From contig NZ_JAFBES010000002.1 of NCBI RefSeq assembly GCF_016908875.1, forward strand, positions 124,001 through 188,000: 64,000 nt of DNA, given 5' to 3'. Of this stretch, positions 54,631 through 63,612 are shown one piece after another. Position 1 is the stretch's first letter. Each line of letters opens with the position of its first letter. Position numbers and translations under genes: made by a program. This stretch comes from Bacillus ectoiniformans (lineage in GTDB: Bacteria; Bacillota; Bacilli; Bacillales; Domibacillaceae). The notes under the pieces were generated by a model that did no database searches, was not told the DNA's origin, and was given only the letters and a program-made list of their open reading frames with translations.

Positions 54631-55416
54631 TTAATTGTCTGGCTTAACTCTAAATACTTTACCTAGTACATCCTGTCCGCCAGTTACAGGGATCACGCTA
54701 CCTGTAATAAAGCTCGACGATTCAGACGTTAAAAACGCGATTACCCGTGAGAGATCCTCTCCTGCTCCCGGTCTTCCCACTGGCACATGCTCATCCTTCT
54801 CCAAACAGGCTTCGGCAATCGACTTTTCTTTCCACTCCCCGATAATATCCCCCGGGCAGACCATATTTGCCGTAATCCCATGTACTGCTTCCTCTTGAGA
54901 GATCGTTTTAGTTAATGAGGCAATCCCGCTTTTAGCGGCAGCAAATGCAGAACGGTAGACCCACCCTGGCGCCGTTTCCACACGGTCAAAACCAAGTGTG
55001 ATAATTCTTCCCCATTTTCTAGAACGCATATACGGCAGAGTTAGCTTCGTTAAATAGAAGACGCTGTTCAGATTCCCATTCATCATGTACTCCCATTCAT
55101 CCCATCCGTATTCATCCAGTCTTTTTCGCTCTTTTACGTAAGGACCGGCATTATGTATTAAAATATCAACCCCGCCGAAGTCTTCTGCTGTTTTCTTAAT
55201 CAGCTGTTCACAATCCTGTCTATTAGAAATATCTCCTTGGACGGCAGCGGCATGAATGGAGTAAGTAGAAGAAAGTTCTGCAGCCAGCTGTATCGCTTCT
55301 TTCTCGCTCGAACGATAGTTGATGACTACGTTGTATCCGCTTTCTGCCATCGCCATTGCTGTACGTCTGCCGATTCCTCGTGAAGCCCCAGTAATAAGTG
55401 CTGTTTTTTTAGTCAT
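54631..55416 (-). CDS. SDR-family protein with altered catalytic residues
   Basis: A 261-residue short-chain dehydrogenase-like protein. The cofactor site is TGASRGIG (residues 10-17) and HNAGPY the NAG motif (89-93). The catalytic YxxxK position reads F158-AAA-K162, so Tyr is replaced by Phe, and the usual Ser about 13 residues earlier is also absent (LGFDR). The sequence is most similar to YtkK-like proteins. It may be inactive as a dehydrogenase or bind substrate without classical catalysis. ATG is preceded by GGAGAGG. Confidence 0.85.
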   Translation of the reverse strand: MTKKTALITGASRGIGRRTAMAMAESGYNVVINYRSSEKEAIQLAAELSSTYSIHAAAVQGDISNRQDCEQLIKKTAEDFGGVDILIHNAGPYVKERKRLDEYGWDEWEYMMNGNLNSVFYLTKLTLPYMRSRKWGRIITLGFDRVETAPGWVYRSAFAAAKSGIASLTKTISQEEAVHGITANMVCPGDIIGEWKEKSIAEACLEKDEHVPVGRPGAGEDLSRVIAFLTSESSSFITGSVIPVTGGQDVLGKVFRVKPDN

Positions 55417-55537
55417 TGCATCCTCTCCAACAAAGAAAAGTCCTATATAAACTTATACTAATCATCCTTAAGACTTTATGCAACTTTCAGCTGGGATAGA
55501 CATGCATGAAAGGATTTTACAGGAAGTAAATGAAATC

Positions 55538-55568
55538 AAAAAAAATCACCGCAGTTCCCCGCGGTGAT
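55538..55568 (-). terminator. Intrinsic terminator of the CAP-domain gene
   Basis: On the minus strand ATCACCGC-GGGGAACT-GCGGTGAT is followed by TTTTTTT directly after the stop. Confidence 0.92.
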
Positions 55569-55578
55569 TCTCTATCTC

Positions 55579-56355
55579 TTATTTTTTAATAAACATTTGT
55601 GTCCAGTGGTGGCCATCTTCTACATAGCCTACACCAATGTGAGTGAACTCACCATTTAGAATATTGGCACGGTGTCCTTCACTGTTCATCCAGGCATTTA
55701 CAACTTCTTCAGGAGTCGTTTGGCCTTTAGCGATATTTTCACCAGCCGCACTGTAATCTACTCCGAATTGCTTCATCATGTCGAATGGAGATCCATAAGT
55801 CGGGCTTGTGTGTGAAAAGTAATTTTTCGCAAGCATATCTTCTGACTTCGTTCTTGCTACTTTACTAAGCTCTGTATCAATTTCTAATGGTTTTAATCCA
55901 TTTTTCTCACGTTCTTTGTTCGTTAACTCTGCTACTTGCTGTTCAAACGCATGCAGTGAAGATGGAGCTTGTGCTTCTGCTGCTGGTTTTGCTTCAGCTT
56001 CTGGCTGAGCTGGTGCTTGCGGCTGTGGAGCTGGTTGTTCAGCAGGTGCTGGTGCTGCTTCTGCTTTTTCAGGTGTTTCTTTTACTTCAGGTTGTGCTGG
56101 TGCTGGAGCAGGCTGCTCTTGTTTAGGAGCTTCTGCCGGAGGCTGCTGAATGTTGAACTGTTTAAGCAGTTCTTGAACATTGATTTGACCTAGATTTAAT
56201 TGTTGTAGCATATCTTGAGAAACTCCTAATGTTTGAGTTTCGCAGTTTACTTGTTTAGTTGGCTGTGCATGTGCAGCCGCTTCTGTTTTGCTTGCAAGTG
56301 GTGCGGAAAATAATGATAATGATGCTGCTAAAGTAACAATTACTTTTTTGTTCAT
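55579..56355 (-). CDS. Secreted CAP-domain protein (YkwD-like)
   Basis: A 258-residue exported protein with a signal peptide (KKVIVTLAASLSLFSAPLASKTEA), a Pro/Ala/Glu-rich linker of about 65 residues (APAPAQPEVKETPEKAEAAP-type repeats) and a C-terminal CAP/SCP domain with LTNKEREKNGLKPL, HTSPTYGSPFDMM, GENIAKG and NAWMNSEGHRANILN. GGAGG lies upstream of ATG 56355. YkwD proteins are linked to sporulation and the cell envelope, but their reaction is unknown. Confidence 0.88.
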   Translation of the reverse strand: MNKKVIVTLAASLSLFSAPLASKTEAAAHAQPTKQVNCETQTLGVSQDMLQQLNLGQINVQELLKQFNIQQPPAEAPKQEQPAPAPAQPEVKETPEKAEAAPAPAEQPAPQPQAPAQPEAEAKPAAEAQAPSSLHAFEQQVAELTNKEREKNGLKPLEIDTELSKVARTKSEDMLAKNYFSHTSPTYGSPFDMMKQFGVDYSAAGENIAKGQTTPEEVVNAWMNSEGHRANILNGEFTHIGVGYVEDGHHWTQMFIKK

Positions 56356-56561
56356 GTATGTTTTCCTCCCTGTGCTGTTTTGTTTACATACAAATCGTAT
56401 CATGATTTTTTTGTAATATGGGAGGAAATTACCGCCTAGAATTCCAGTTTGGAAGATAGCAAGACTATTCAAACGTTCATCAATGAAAAATTCTTGAGAA
56501 ATCTTGATTTCATCCACTTGATCTTCGCGTGAATCATCACATTTATTTCCTTCGGCACCAA

Positions 56562-56597
56562 AAAAAATGGCTGCCTCTAAAAATTGGCAGCCATTTA
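56562..56597 (-). terminator. Intrinsic terminator of the gene at 56669-57001
   Basis: On the minus strand AATGGCTGCC-(10 nt)-GGCAGCCATT is followed by TTTTTTTT, about 70 bp after the stop. Confidence 0.9.
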
Positions 56598-56668
56598 TTA
56601 TTATATTTCGTTCAATTTTTTGTCTGATCTTATGCGTTTTTGACAAATATGACAATCATATTACAAGT

Positions 56669-57001
56669 TTAGCAGCTTGAATTTAAACAAATGCACCCTT
56701 TTACCTGAATGCCAAGACGCTTTAATCTTCTCACCGCAAAGTTGCATTCGATGTTATTTCCAGCCGCAATAAATACTTCTTTCGTTTCAATTGCAGGAGC
56801 ATAACGAGGAATATAGCTGCATGGAATTTGAATGGCTTCTTCAACAGGCAGATGGGATATATCTTGATAATCTCTAACATCGATAACCGGAAAGCCTGAT
56901 GCTTCATCTACCTTTATTTTTTGAACGGATACAGGCCAATATCTATAATAAATCACTATGCTTACCATTAGTAATAAACTCATAAAGAATGCTAATAACA
57001 T
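56669..57001 (-). CDS. Membrane-anchored rhodanese-like protein without the usual active-site Cys
   Basis: A 110-residue protein with one N-terminal helix (FFMSLLLMVSIVIYYRYW) and a short rhodanese-like domain: FPVIDVRDYQDISHLPVEEA and IQIPCSYIPR. The position of the catalytic loop reads FIAAGNNIECNFAVRRL and has no Cys at the normal place. The C-terminus is Cys-rich (KGCICLNSSC). The domain may be non-catalytic, or the late cysteines may take over. ATG 57001 follows AAAGGGG. Confidence 0.7.
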   Translation of the reverse strand: MLLAFFMSLLLMVSIVIYYRYWPVSVQKIKVDEASGFPVIDVRDYQDISHLPVEEAIQIPCSYIPRYAPAIETKEVFIAAGNNIECNFAVRRLKRLGIQVKGCICLNSSC

Positions 57002-57061
57002 GAACGAATCCCCTTTCGCTTACCATTATATACGTTAGGGGGTATGTTACGCAAGTGAAAT

Positions 57062-57334
57062 CTATTCATTTTTTATACGTTCCATTTCTGCTAAGAAACC
57101 ATTTAATAGCTGAATCTGTATACTGCTATCTAGGTTAGACTCCAGTATTCTTTTGCTGGCAAAATAGAACTTCTCCTCTTTTGACCGGCGCGCTCGCGGA
57201 TGAGTATATTCATCTAAAAGCTCTCTTTGAATCAGTGTTTTTAGAGTGATTGCTGCTTCTTCTTCCTTTATTTCACCCTGTGTTCGATTTTTCCATAAAC
57301 GCTGGTATGCGTCTACTAGCTGAGAGTCACTCAC
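57062..57334 (-). CDS. Hypothetical protein of 90 residues
   Basis: A soluble, helical, charged protein starting at GTG 57334 behind AGGAGG. It begins SDSQLVDAYQRLWKNRTQGE and contains HPRARRSKEEKFYF. There is no recognised domain. It lies 29 bp after the COG0523 gene and is probably in its operon. It may be a target or partner of the GTPase, but that is speculation. Confidence 0.65.
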   Translation of the reverse strand: MSDSQLVDAYQRLWKNRTQGEIKEEEAAITLKTLIQRELLDEYTHPRARRSKEEKFYFASKRILESNLDSSIQIQLLNGFLAEMERIKNE

Positions 57335-57363
57335 TTGTACTCCTCCTTTTTTGCAAGACTTCG

Positions 57364-58281
57364 CTACTTCATTTCAAGGCTTTTTAGTTCTGATCTAATT
57401 TGTGACTTGTCTAGCCCATGGCCAATAATAACAAGGTTTTTAGGCATTTTCATATCTTCCGGCATATAAATAGGCATTCCGTAAGAATACTGGAACATCA
57501 TCGGATTGGCTGCATGAGAAAACGGAACATACCCCTTCATCCGGTAGATTCGATCTGTGTGGCTTCTGATCCAATTTTCAAAGTCTTCGAGCGCAACTTT
57601 CTGATCGAATACATGATTTACTACCGTTAAGTGCAGATGATCCTTGGCATGAACAGCTTGTCTTTCGCCTTTTTCACTCATAGACATGTTTTGTAATGCT
57701 GATAATGGGACGTGAGACTGTTGCGTTAAAAACAGCGGAGCATGAGAGTTAATCTGCTGAATTTCAAATGAGATCATCCCTTGGTCCATTTCAGTTATTA
57801 AATCGACTTTATTGATCAGCAGCAAATCCGCATGTTTTATCTGTTCATACAATAATTGCATGACCTGTGGAGTCAGACTCTCGCGATTTTTCCAGACAAA
57901 ACTATCGATAGTCGTAATAATGCCTTTCCATTCGAAGCGGTCTGAAAATAATGGAGACATGATGGCATCTATGGCTTCGACCGGATGAGCCGCACCTGTG
58001 GTTTCTATAATTAAATCATCAAAGGTTTCTGTCATTAACAGTTCCTGCAGCTTTGCATCAAGCTGGTCTTGAACAGTGCAACAAATACAGCCATCTAATA
58101 ATTCTTGCAGCGGTGTGTCTTTATCGACAGCTTCTGAATCAATCGACACGCTTCCGAGCTCATTCATGATGATGGCCGGACGCCTGATTTGGTCTTTCAG
58201 TGATTGGATCAATTGTTTCAAAAGCGTTGTTTTTCCACTTCCTAAAAAGCCGGAAAGCACGTAGATATTCTTTTTCGTCAT
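57364..58281 (-). CDS. CobW/COG0523-family GTPase, putative metal chaperone
   Basis: A 305-residue protein with P-loop GFLGSGKTT (11-19), GCICC at 64-68, ETTGAAHPVE and NKVDL. It is closest in layout to the protein at 13372-14301 and shorter than the YciC-like one. A Fur-family-like dyad lies in the divergent promoter region (58373-58389), 92 bp upstream. It probably delivers a metal ion to a partner protein; the metal is not known. It leads a small operon with the gene at 57062. Confidence 0.84.
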   Translation of the reverse strand: MTKKNIYVLSGFLGSGKTTLLKQLIQSLKDQIRRPAIIMNELGSVSIDSEAVDKDTPLQELLDGCICCTVQDQLDAKLQELLMTETFDDLIIETTGAAHPVEAIDAIMSPLFSDRFEWKGIITTIDSFVWKNRESLTPQVMQLLYEQIKHADLLLINKVDLITEMDQGMISFEIQQINSHAPLFLTQQSHVPLSALQNMSMSEKGERQAVHAKDHLHLTVVNHVFDQKVALEDFENWIRSHTDRIYRMKGYVPFSHAANPMMFQYSYGMPIYMPEDMKMPKNLVIIGHGLDKSQIRSELKSLEMK

Positions 58282-58372
58282 TTCATTTCTTCCTCTCTCT
58301 AGGAAATATTATGTATAGCTATTGCGATTTTAAAGGAAATTCTTCGTGAATACAAATAGAAATTCCTTTGAT

Positions 58373-58389
58373 ATAATAATGATTATTAT
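58373..58389. promoter_or_regulatory. Fur-family-like operator in the divergent COG0523/PAS-STAS region
   Basis: ATAATAAT-G-ATTATTAT is a perfect 8-1-8 dyad. Its 7-1-7 core TAATAAT-G-ATTATTA shares the central TAATNATTA of Fur, PerR and Zur boxes and differs by one base per half from Fur (TGATAAT) and PerR (TTATAAT). It overlaps an extended -10 box (TGATATAAT, 58369-58377) of the plus-strand gene, so a bound repressor would block transcription. Which regulator binds is unknown. Confidence 0.55.
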
Positions 58390-58406
58390 TGAAGGAGGGG
58401 GAAGAT

Positions 58407-59126
58407 ATGGGATTAGGCACTCTTCCTGCATCGCTAGAAGGCGAAAGTATTCTAGAAAGCATTCAGGAAACCATTATAATTTCTGATAACGACTACCGAA
58501 TTGTCTGGATGAACGCTACGGCGGTCCACGTTCTATCTCCGCTATTAAAATTATATGGAGTAGATCATCCTGAAAAAGCGATTGGTCAATCCATGGACTT
58601 TTTTCACCACTCCCCAGATAAATCTAGAGAGATTATGAATAATTATTCCGAAGGACACCGCACAAGGATTACCATTAAGGGTCAATATACTGGAGAAACC
58701 ATTATCAATCCGATCAAAGATTCAGACGGACATGTTCTAGGACATTTAGTCATGTTAGTGGATGTAACAGAACAAGCCATCGAAGAAGAACTGAAGCAAG
58801 AAATGATTGAAGTATTATCTACACCTCACCTGAAAATTTGGGATGGGATTATTGCCATACCCATCGCTGGACCTTTAACCGATGATCGGGCCAAGCAAGT
58901 GATGGAAACCATTCTCTCCTTAGTAGTGAAAGAAAAAGCGGATTATATTCTTTTAAATGTGTCTGCTCTGACCGCTATTGATGAAACGACCAACTTCCAT
59001 CTTTTTCAGCTCCACGGCGCGCTTAAATTAATGGGAGTGTCCACATTTTTTGTGGGGATGACTCCTGCATTAGCAGCCACTCTTGTTAATCAGCATGAAA
59101 GATGCACGACTTTTCAAGATGCGTAA
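58407..59126 (+). CDS. PAS-STAS domain regulatory protein (RsbR-like)
   Basis: A 239-residue protein. The N-terminal part (about 15-130) is a PAS-like sensor (ISDNDYRIVWMNATAVHVL, GHLVMLVDVTEQAIEEEL). The C-terminal part is a STAS domain with TPHLKIWDGIIAIPIAGPL, DYILLNVSALTAIDE and MGVSTFFVGMTPALAATL. ATG 58407 follows GGAGGGGG. RsbR-family proteins belong to stressosome signalling to sigma-B; the phosphorylation site S/T is replaced around SALTAIDETT. No kinase partner is adjacent. The Fur-family-like box overlaps its promoter. Confidence 0.8.
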   Translation: MGLGTLPASLEGESILESIQETIIISDNDYRIVWMNATAVHVLSPLLKLYGVDHPEKAIGQSMDFFHHSPDKSREIMNNYSEGHRTRITIKGQYTGETIINPIKDSDGHVLGHLVMLVDVTEQAIEEELKQEMIEVLSTPHLKIWDGIIAIPIAGPLTDDRAKQVMETILSLVVKEKADYILLNVSALTAIDETTNFHLFQLHGALKLMGVSTFFVGMTPALAATLVNQHERCTTFQDA

Positions 59127-59254
59127 CAAGCACTCATTTATATTATGAAGCAGCAAGGAAAAATCCTGCAAATCATAAATTCTGATTAATCATTGTTACT
59201 TCTCTATTTACATCTTTGAAGTTATACATACTTAACTCCCCTATATAAGCAAAA

Positions 59255-59290
59255 GAAAAAGCATGGAGTTTTTATCCTCCATGCTTTTTC
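59255..59290. terminator. Bidirectional terminator
   Basis: GAAAAAGCATGGAG and its complement form a 14-bp stem with an 8-nt loop between convergent genes, with U-tracts in both directions. Confidence 0.9.
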
Positions 59291-59293
59291 TTT

Positions 59294-60778
59294 TTATGAT
59301 GCAGTTTCTTTGGCTGGCTGCTGCTCTTGAAGCAAGATCTCTTCTGCTTTTTGCAGCTGCGTATCATTTTGCTCAATTTTTTCTCGAAGCTTTGTCATCA
59401 ATTCAACCGTTGTTTCTCCTGATAATACACCCGTCTGATCAAGCTGCGCCTGCTCTTGAAGCTGTTTCACTGCTTGTTCGGTTTTCTCATCATAGAATCC
59501 ATCCACTTTGCCTGGATTTATGCCTATGGCTTCAAGCATTTTCTCCGCATTTTTCACATCTTCAGATAAATCATCTGTTTTTAACTCTTTGTCAGGGTTC
59601 ATATAAGACAGGTTTGAGTAGTCAGGAAGTTTCACTTCAGTATCCGGTTCTACACCTTTTTTATGAATCCAGTTGCCGTTCGGTGTCAGCCATTTAGCCG
59701 TTGTGAACTTCATGTTTGACCCGTCTTTAAAGTCCTCTGCCGATTGCACAGTCCCTTTGCCAAATGTCTTTTCACCAATGAGCGGCACTCCAGCCGATTC
59801 TTTCATCGCTGCTGCGAAAATTTCTGATGCGCTCGCGCTGCCTTTATCAATTAATACCGCAACCGGCAAATCAAATTTAGGTTTGTTGTCAGAAACATAT
59901 TCTTCACGTTTACCGGAATGGTCTTCTACTTGAAATAGAACCTTCCCTTCAGGCACAAACTGATTCGTGATTTCAATGGCTTGGTCTAAAAGGCCGCCTG
60001 GATTTTGGCGCAGATCCAGTACCATTGATTTCATTCCTTGTGCTTTCATCTCTTCAATCGATTTTTTCAGTTCTTCCGAAGTACGGTCAGAGAAGCTGGT
60101 GATTTGGATATGAGCGACTTTATTCTCTCCCATTTCCGCATAGACCGTTTCGATTGGAATTTCGTCACGTGTAATCGTGACTTCAATCGGTTCAGCTGAG
60201 CCTTCGCGCTCAATTTTTAATGTAACCTTTGTTCCTTTTTCCCCTCGAATCAGCATGACTGCTTCTGAAGAGCTCATCCCTTGCAAGCTCTTGCCGTCTA
60301 CCGCAAGAATCTGATCATGAGGACGAATTCCCGCCTTCTCTGCCGGTGATCCTTTTATTGGAGAAACGATTGTAATGTTTCCCCCTTTTTCCTGGATCTC
60401 AGCTCCAATTCCTTGAAAGGAAGACGACACATTTTCATGGAATTTCTTCGCTTCTTTTTCATCCATATAATCACTGTAAGGATCATCTAATGAATCGAGC
60501 ATGCCGTTAATGGCGCCATTTACTAATTGGTCTTGGTCAATATCTTTGTAGTAATTTTTTTGTAATTTGTCATAGGCTTCGTGCAGTTTATTGAATTCCG
60601 GGCGCGAATTCACTCCGACTTCTACTGCTTTTTCGTCACCGAAAGCAAGAGCAAATGTTGTAATCGCAGCTGTTGCAAATACGAGTACAAACATCAGCAT
60701 CACAAACTGAAATTTCTTTATTCGAATATAAGGAGACGTTTGTTTTTCCTCCGATTGCCCTTCGTTTTCTTTTTCCAT
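59294..60778 (-). CDS. C-terminal processing serine peptidase with PDZ and peptidoglycan-binding domains (CtpA/CtpB-like)
   Basis: A 494-residue S41 peptidase. An N-terminal helix (FVMLMFVLVFATAAITTFAL) anchors it outside the membrane. A PDZ domain (about 105-185, GIGAEIQEKGGNITIVSP, GIRPHDQILAVDGKSL) precedes the protease domain with catalytic Ser in DKGSASASEI and Lys in GEKTFGKGTVQ. A peptidoglycan-binding domain (about 415-470, GINPGKVDGFYDEKTEQAVK) follows. CtpB cleaves SpoIVFA in spore development; CtpA homologs are general. ATG 60778 was chosen over GTG 60787. Confidence 0.9.
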   Translation of the reverse strand: MEKENEGQSEEKQTSPYIRIKKFQFVMLMFVLVFATAAITTFALAFGDEKAVEVGVNSRPEFNKLHEAYDKLQKNYYKDIDQDQLVNGAINGMLDSLDDPYSDYMDEKEAKKFHENVSSSFQGIGAEIQEKGGNITIVSPIKGSPAEKAGIRPHDQILAVDGKSLQGMSSSEAVMLIRGEKGTKVTLKIEREGSAEPIEVTITRDEIPIETVYAEMGENKVAHIQITSFSDRTSEELKKSIEEMKAQGMKSMVLDLRQNPGGLLDQAIEITNQFVPEGKVLFQVEDHSGKREEYVSDNKPKFDLPVAVLIDKGSASASEIFAAAMKESAGVPLIGEKTFGKGTVQSAEDFKDGSNMKFTTAKWLTPNGNWIHKKGVEPDTEVKLPDYSNLSYMNPDKELKTDDLSEDVKNAEKMLEAIGINPGKVDGFYDEKTEQAVKQLQEQAQLDQTGVLSGETTVELMTKLREKIEQNDTQLQKAEEILLQEQQPAKETAS

Positions 60779-60854
60779 GTTGCTCACCGCTTTCCATGCT
60801 TAAATATACATAAATTCAACTCTTACATTCTAACAGTTTTTCCGACAATTAAAA

Positions 60855-60890
60855 AGAGAAAACTCCCGTTGCACAAGGCAAGGGAGTTCA
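60855..60890 (-). terminator. Intrinsic terminator of the carboxypeptidase gene
   Basis: On the minus strand AACTCCC and GGGAGTT (loop about 14 nt that can partly pair) are followed by TTCTCTTTTTA. Confidence 0.75.
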
Positions 60891-60941
60891 TTTCATTTAT
60901 TCTGCTACATATTTTTAATGTCAGTTGAACGTAAGGGCTGC

Positions 60942-61739
60942 TTAAATCTTCTTCACGTTCTTAAAATATTCCTCTAGCGTCCACTCATTTTTCTTGATCT
61001 CTTCTGCTGCATCCGGTCCAACATAACGAAAATGCCATGGCTCATACATATATAGGGTAATTTCTTCTTTTCCTTTCGGATATCTCAAGATGAATCCGAA
61101 TTTATGCGCATTGTCAGCCAGCCATTGTCCTTCTTTTGTTGTTTCAAATGACTGAGTGAGGTCATACCCGACGCTTTCTGCTGAAATGTCCATGGCAAGA
61201 CCCGTCTGGTGTTCACTTTGGCCTGGAGGAGCTACTGATTCAAGCGCTTTTTCCGCTCCAACTTTTGCCGCCTGATTATTCATCACCTCTTGCTGCCGTG
61301 AATAGGAACGGTAGCCAGAGACGGCAAATAAATGAACATCCTCTTGCTTAGCTGCAGCGAAAAGTTTTTCCAACGCTTGTGCCGCTTCTTTTCTCATATA
61401 GCTCTTTTCAATATCCTCATCGCCGAATGAAAACGTCACGTTCGGCCGGACTAGATCTGCCGGCGCATATTGACTAGCCAAGGCGTATTGCTTATTCACT
61501 AAAGCCATCACATTTTCCGGATTCGTGATGACTGGCTGGCCATTCACTTCTTTCGTTTGATTAAAGTATGCGGCTTCAAGCTGCGGTCCTTCAGCCTGCG
61601 CGTTTTCTTTAGTCGGTGCCGATTCTTCTTGTTTAGGTTCTGTTTGTTTCGCACCGGAAAATTGTTTCTTGATATCCTCCGGGAACTGACAGCCGCTTAA
61701 AAGCAAAACTGCCGAAAGCATTAACGCACTTCTTTTCAT
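60942..61739 (-). CDS. VanY/LdcB-type D-alanyl-D-alanine carboxypeptidase lipoprotein
   Basis: A 265-residue lipoprotein (lipobox LLSGC, C17) with a disordered charged linker and a C-terminal M15 peptidase domain. It has VSGYRSYSRQQEV, SEHQTGLAMDISAES (His and Asp zinc ligands) and YEPWHFRYVG (His ligand), as in Bacillus YodJ. It trims the stem peptide of peptidoglycan outside the membrane. ATG 61739 is preceded by AGGTGAAGG. Confidence 0.9.
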   Translation of the reverse strand: MKRSALMLSAVLLLSGCQFPEDIKKQFSGAKQTEPKQEESAPTKENAQAEGPQLEAAYFNQTKEVNGQPVITNPENVMALVNKQYALASQYAPADLVRPNVTFSFGDEDIEKSYMRKEAAQALEKLFAAAKQEDVHLFAVSGYRSYSRQQEVMNNQAAKVGAEKALESVAPPGQSEHQTGLAMDISAESVGYDLTQSFETTKEGQWLADNAHKFGFILRYPKGKEEITLYMYEPWHFRYVGPDAAEEIKKNEWTLEEYFKNVKKI

Positions 61740-61814
61740 ACCTTCACCTTTTCTCTTTCTATAATCCCATTTATCTTATCACTTGTACCTAATTCTTGTC
61801 AGCGAAAAAGCAAA

Positions 61815-61857
61815 GAAAAAGCCAGACTCTCCGCTCAGTAGCGAAAGCCTGACTCTT
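61815..61857 (-). terminator. Intrinsic terminator of deoD
   Basis: On the minus strand AGTCAGGCTTTCGCT-ACTG-AGCGG-AGAGTCTGGCT forms a long stem with several G-U pairs and one bulge, followed by TTTTTC. Confidence 0.7.
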
Positions 61858-61873
61858 CTGCCTGATTATTCAT

Positions 61874-62578
61874 TTATTCTTGAATGGCTGCCTCTAGTGC
61901 CACTTCAATCATTTCGTTAAATGTCGTTTGGCGTTCTTCAGACGTCGTTTCTTCCCCTGTCAGAATATGATCGCTGACAGTCAATACCGCTAACGCTTTG
62001 CGATCGTATTTAGCAGCTAATGTATAAAGAGCAGCTGCTTCCATTTCAATCGCAAGCATGCCATACTTCGCCCATAGCTCATGATCGGCATTGTCGTTAT
62101 AGAACATATCTGCAGTAAAGACGTTGCCCACTTTAAGGTCTAATCCCTTAGCCATCCCAGCATCATAGGCTTTCTTTAGCAGGTCCCAGTTCGCTGTCGG
62201 GGCATAATCGACACCTTTAAAAGTAAAGCGATTCATTTGAGAATCTGTAGATGCACTCATCGCTAAAATGACGTCTCTTACTTTGACATCTTTTTGAATC
62301 GCACCGCATGTGCCGACGCGAATTAAGTTTTGCACGTTATAGCTTTGCATTAGCTCATTGACATAAATAGAAATGGACGGCACACCCATGCCAGTGCCTT
62401 GAACGGAAATTCTTTTTCCTTTATACGTCCCTGTATAGCCGAACATATTGCGTACTTCATTGTAACAAACCGGGTTGTCTAAAAAGGTTTCCGCAATATA
62501 CTTCGCTCGCAGCGGGTCTCCAGGCAAAAGGACCGTTTCCGCAATTTCATTTTCTTTCGCACCAATGTGAACACTCAT
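61874..62578 (-). CDS. deoD: Purine-nucleoside phosphorylase DeoD
   Basis: A 234-residue hexameric (NP-II) phosphorylase that splits purine (deoxy)nucleosides with phosphate. The phosphate and nucleoside sites are in [52 protein letters not shown] and [32 protein letters not shown] closes it. Strong GGAGG before ATG 62578. Length normal. Confidence 0.95.
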   Translation of the reverse strand: MSVHIGAKENEIAETVLLPGDPLRAKYIAETFLDNPVCYNEVRNMFGYTGTYKGKRISVQGTGMGVPSISIYVNELMQSYNVQNLIRVGTCGAIQKDVKVRDVILAMSASTDSQMNRFTFKGVDYAPTANWDLLKKAYDAGMAKGLDLKVGNVFTADMFYNDNADHELWAKYGMLAIEMEAAALYTLAAKYDRKALAVLTVSDHILTGEETTSEERQTTFNEMIEVALEAAIQE

Positions 62579-62689
62579 GTTTTTACCTCCAGATAAATCG
62601 TTTTATACCAACCATTGTATGCTTTTTAGACAAGCGGTGCAATCGATTGGCTTATCTGGCGGCAGCCTCGCTTCTTTCTCTGGGAATGA

Positions 62690-63460
62690 TTAAGCGTATT
62701 TCGCAATAATCTGTTTCAGCTTCTCATCTATCATCGGCAAATCACGGACTGTAATCGTTGTCCGGACAAGGCTTTCATCCATTTCCAAAGCTTCCGCTAA
62801 AAACCCGCCGAATCCACGAGCCTTTCGATCCACTTCGAATAGCAATTCTGCCTGGTCGTCTGTTTGTGAAAGAAAGACCAGTTCTAATTCGTCAAGGCGG
62901 CCGCGAAATAAACCGCTTGTCGGCACGAACTCAAACTCCTGAATAAACGGATAGCGGCTTTTAATTTTTAGGGAAGCTTGCTCGCACTCTACTTGGCGCA
63001 GTCTGAAACCAAGACCTTCAACGCCATCTAGCACCTTCGTCATCAGGTGGGTTGGACGCACTTCAATATAGTCTTTATCCTCAGGATCCACCGCGTTTTT
63101 AATATCAAGCCCTGTCTGAACCCACACTCGTGTATTGCCAAAAGTGATCGGCGTCTCATAAGGCAAGTCAATCGTAAACGGAATGACTTTCGATTCGTTC
63201 GCACCGATCGTAAACGGGTCATTTAATTTCGTCTTTTTAACAGCCGCAAAGTCTGTATACTTCTTATCGTCGGACTCTCTCACATAAGTGGTATAAATGG
63301 TTAAATAAATGGAATCAATGTGCTGTTCAATATTTCCGCCATCAATTCGAACTTCCCCGGCCATGCGCTCTCCCGCCACATAGCTTGATTTCTCAAGCTT
63401 CGTATCTACTTTCGCACCGCCAACCCCAAAGCTTGCTAGCACCTTATTAAAAAAAGACAT
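62690..63460 (-). CDS. spo0M: Sporulation-control protein Spo0M
   Basis: A 256-residue arrestin-like protein of the SpoOM family, beginning SFFNKVLASFGVGGAKVDTK and continuing YVAGERMAGEVRIDGGNIEQ, FTIDLPYETPITFG and FRLRQVECEQASLKIKSRY. Spo0M affects entry to sporulation. GGGGGAATGGGAAATG gives a good start at 63460. Single gene. Confidence 0.93.
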   Translation of the reverse strand: MSFFNKVLASFGVGGAKVDTKLEKSSYVAGERMAGEVRIDGGNIEQHIDSIYLTIYTTYVRESDDKKYTDFAAVKKTKLNDPFTIGANESKVIPFTIDLPYETPITFGNTRVWVQTGLDIKNAVDPEDKDYIEVRPTHLMTKVLDGVEGLGFRLRQVECEQASLKIKSRYPFIQEFEFVPTSGLFRGRLDELELVFLSQTDDQAELLFEVDRKARGFGGFLAEALEMDESLVRTTITVRDLPMIDEKLKQIIAKYA

Positions 63461-63612
63461 TTCCCATTCCCCCTGTTTATCTTATTTTAGCTGATGACTT
63501 AATTACGCATTAGTTACGAAGCAGGTTTCATTTTTTTGTACGGAAAAGAAAATAATTCTTGCCCTCTCCCTTTATATTATAATGGAATCAGCTTTATTCA
63601 GGGTATGATCAT

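Noticed and set aside
55887-56193. Plus-strand frames opposite the CAP-domain gene
   Set aside because: They are low-complexity shadows (Leu/Val/Cys-rich) of the Pro/Ala/Glu linker on the other strand.
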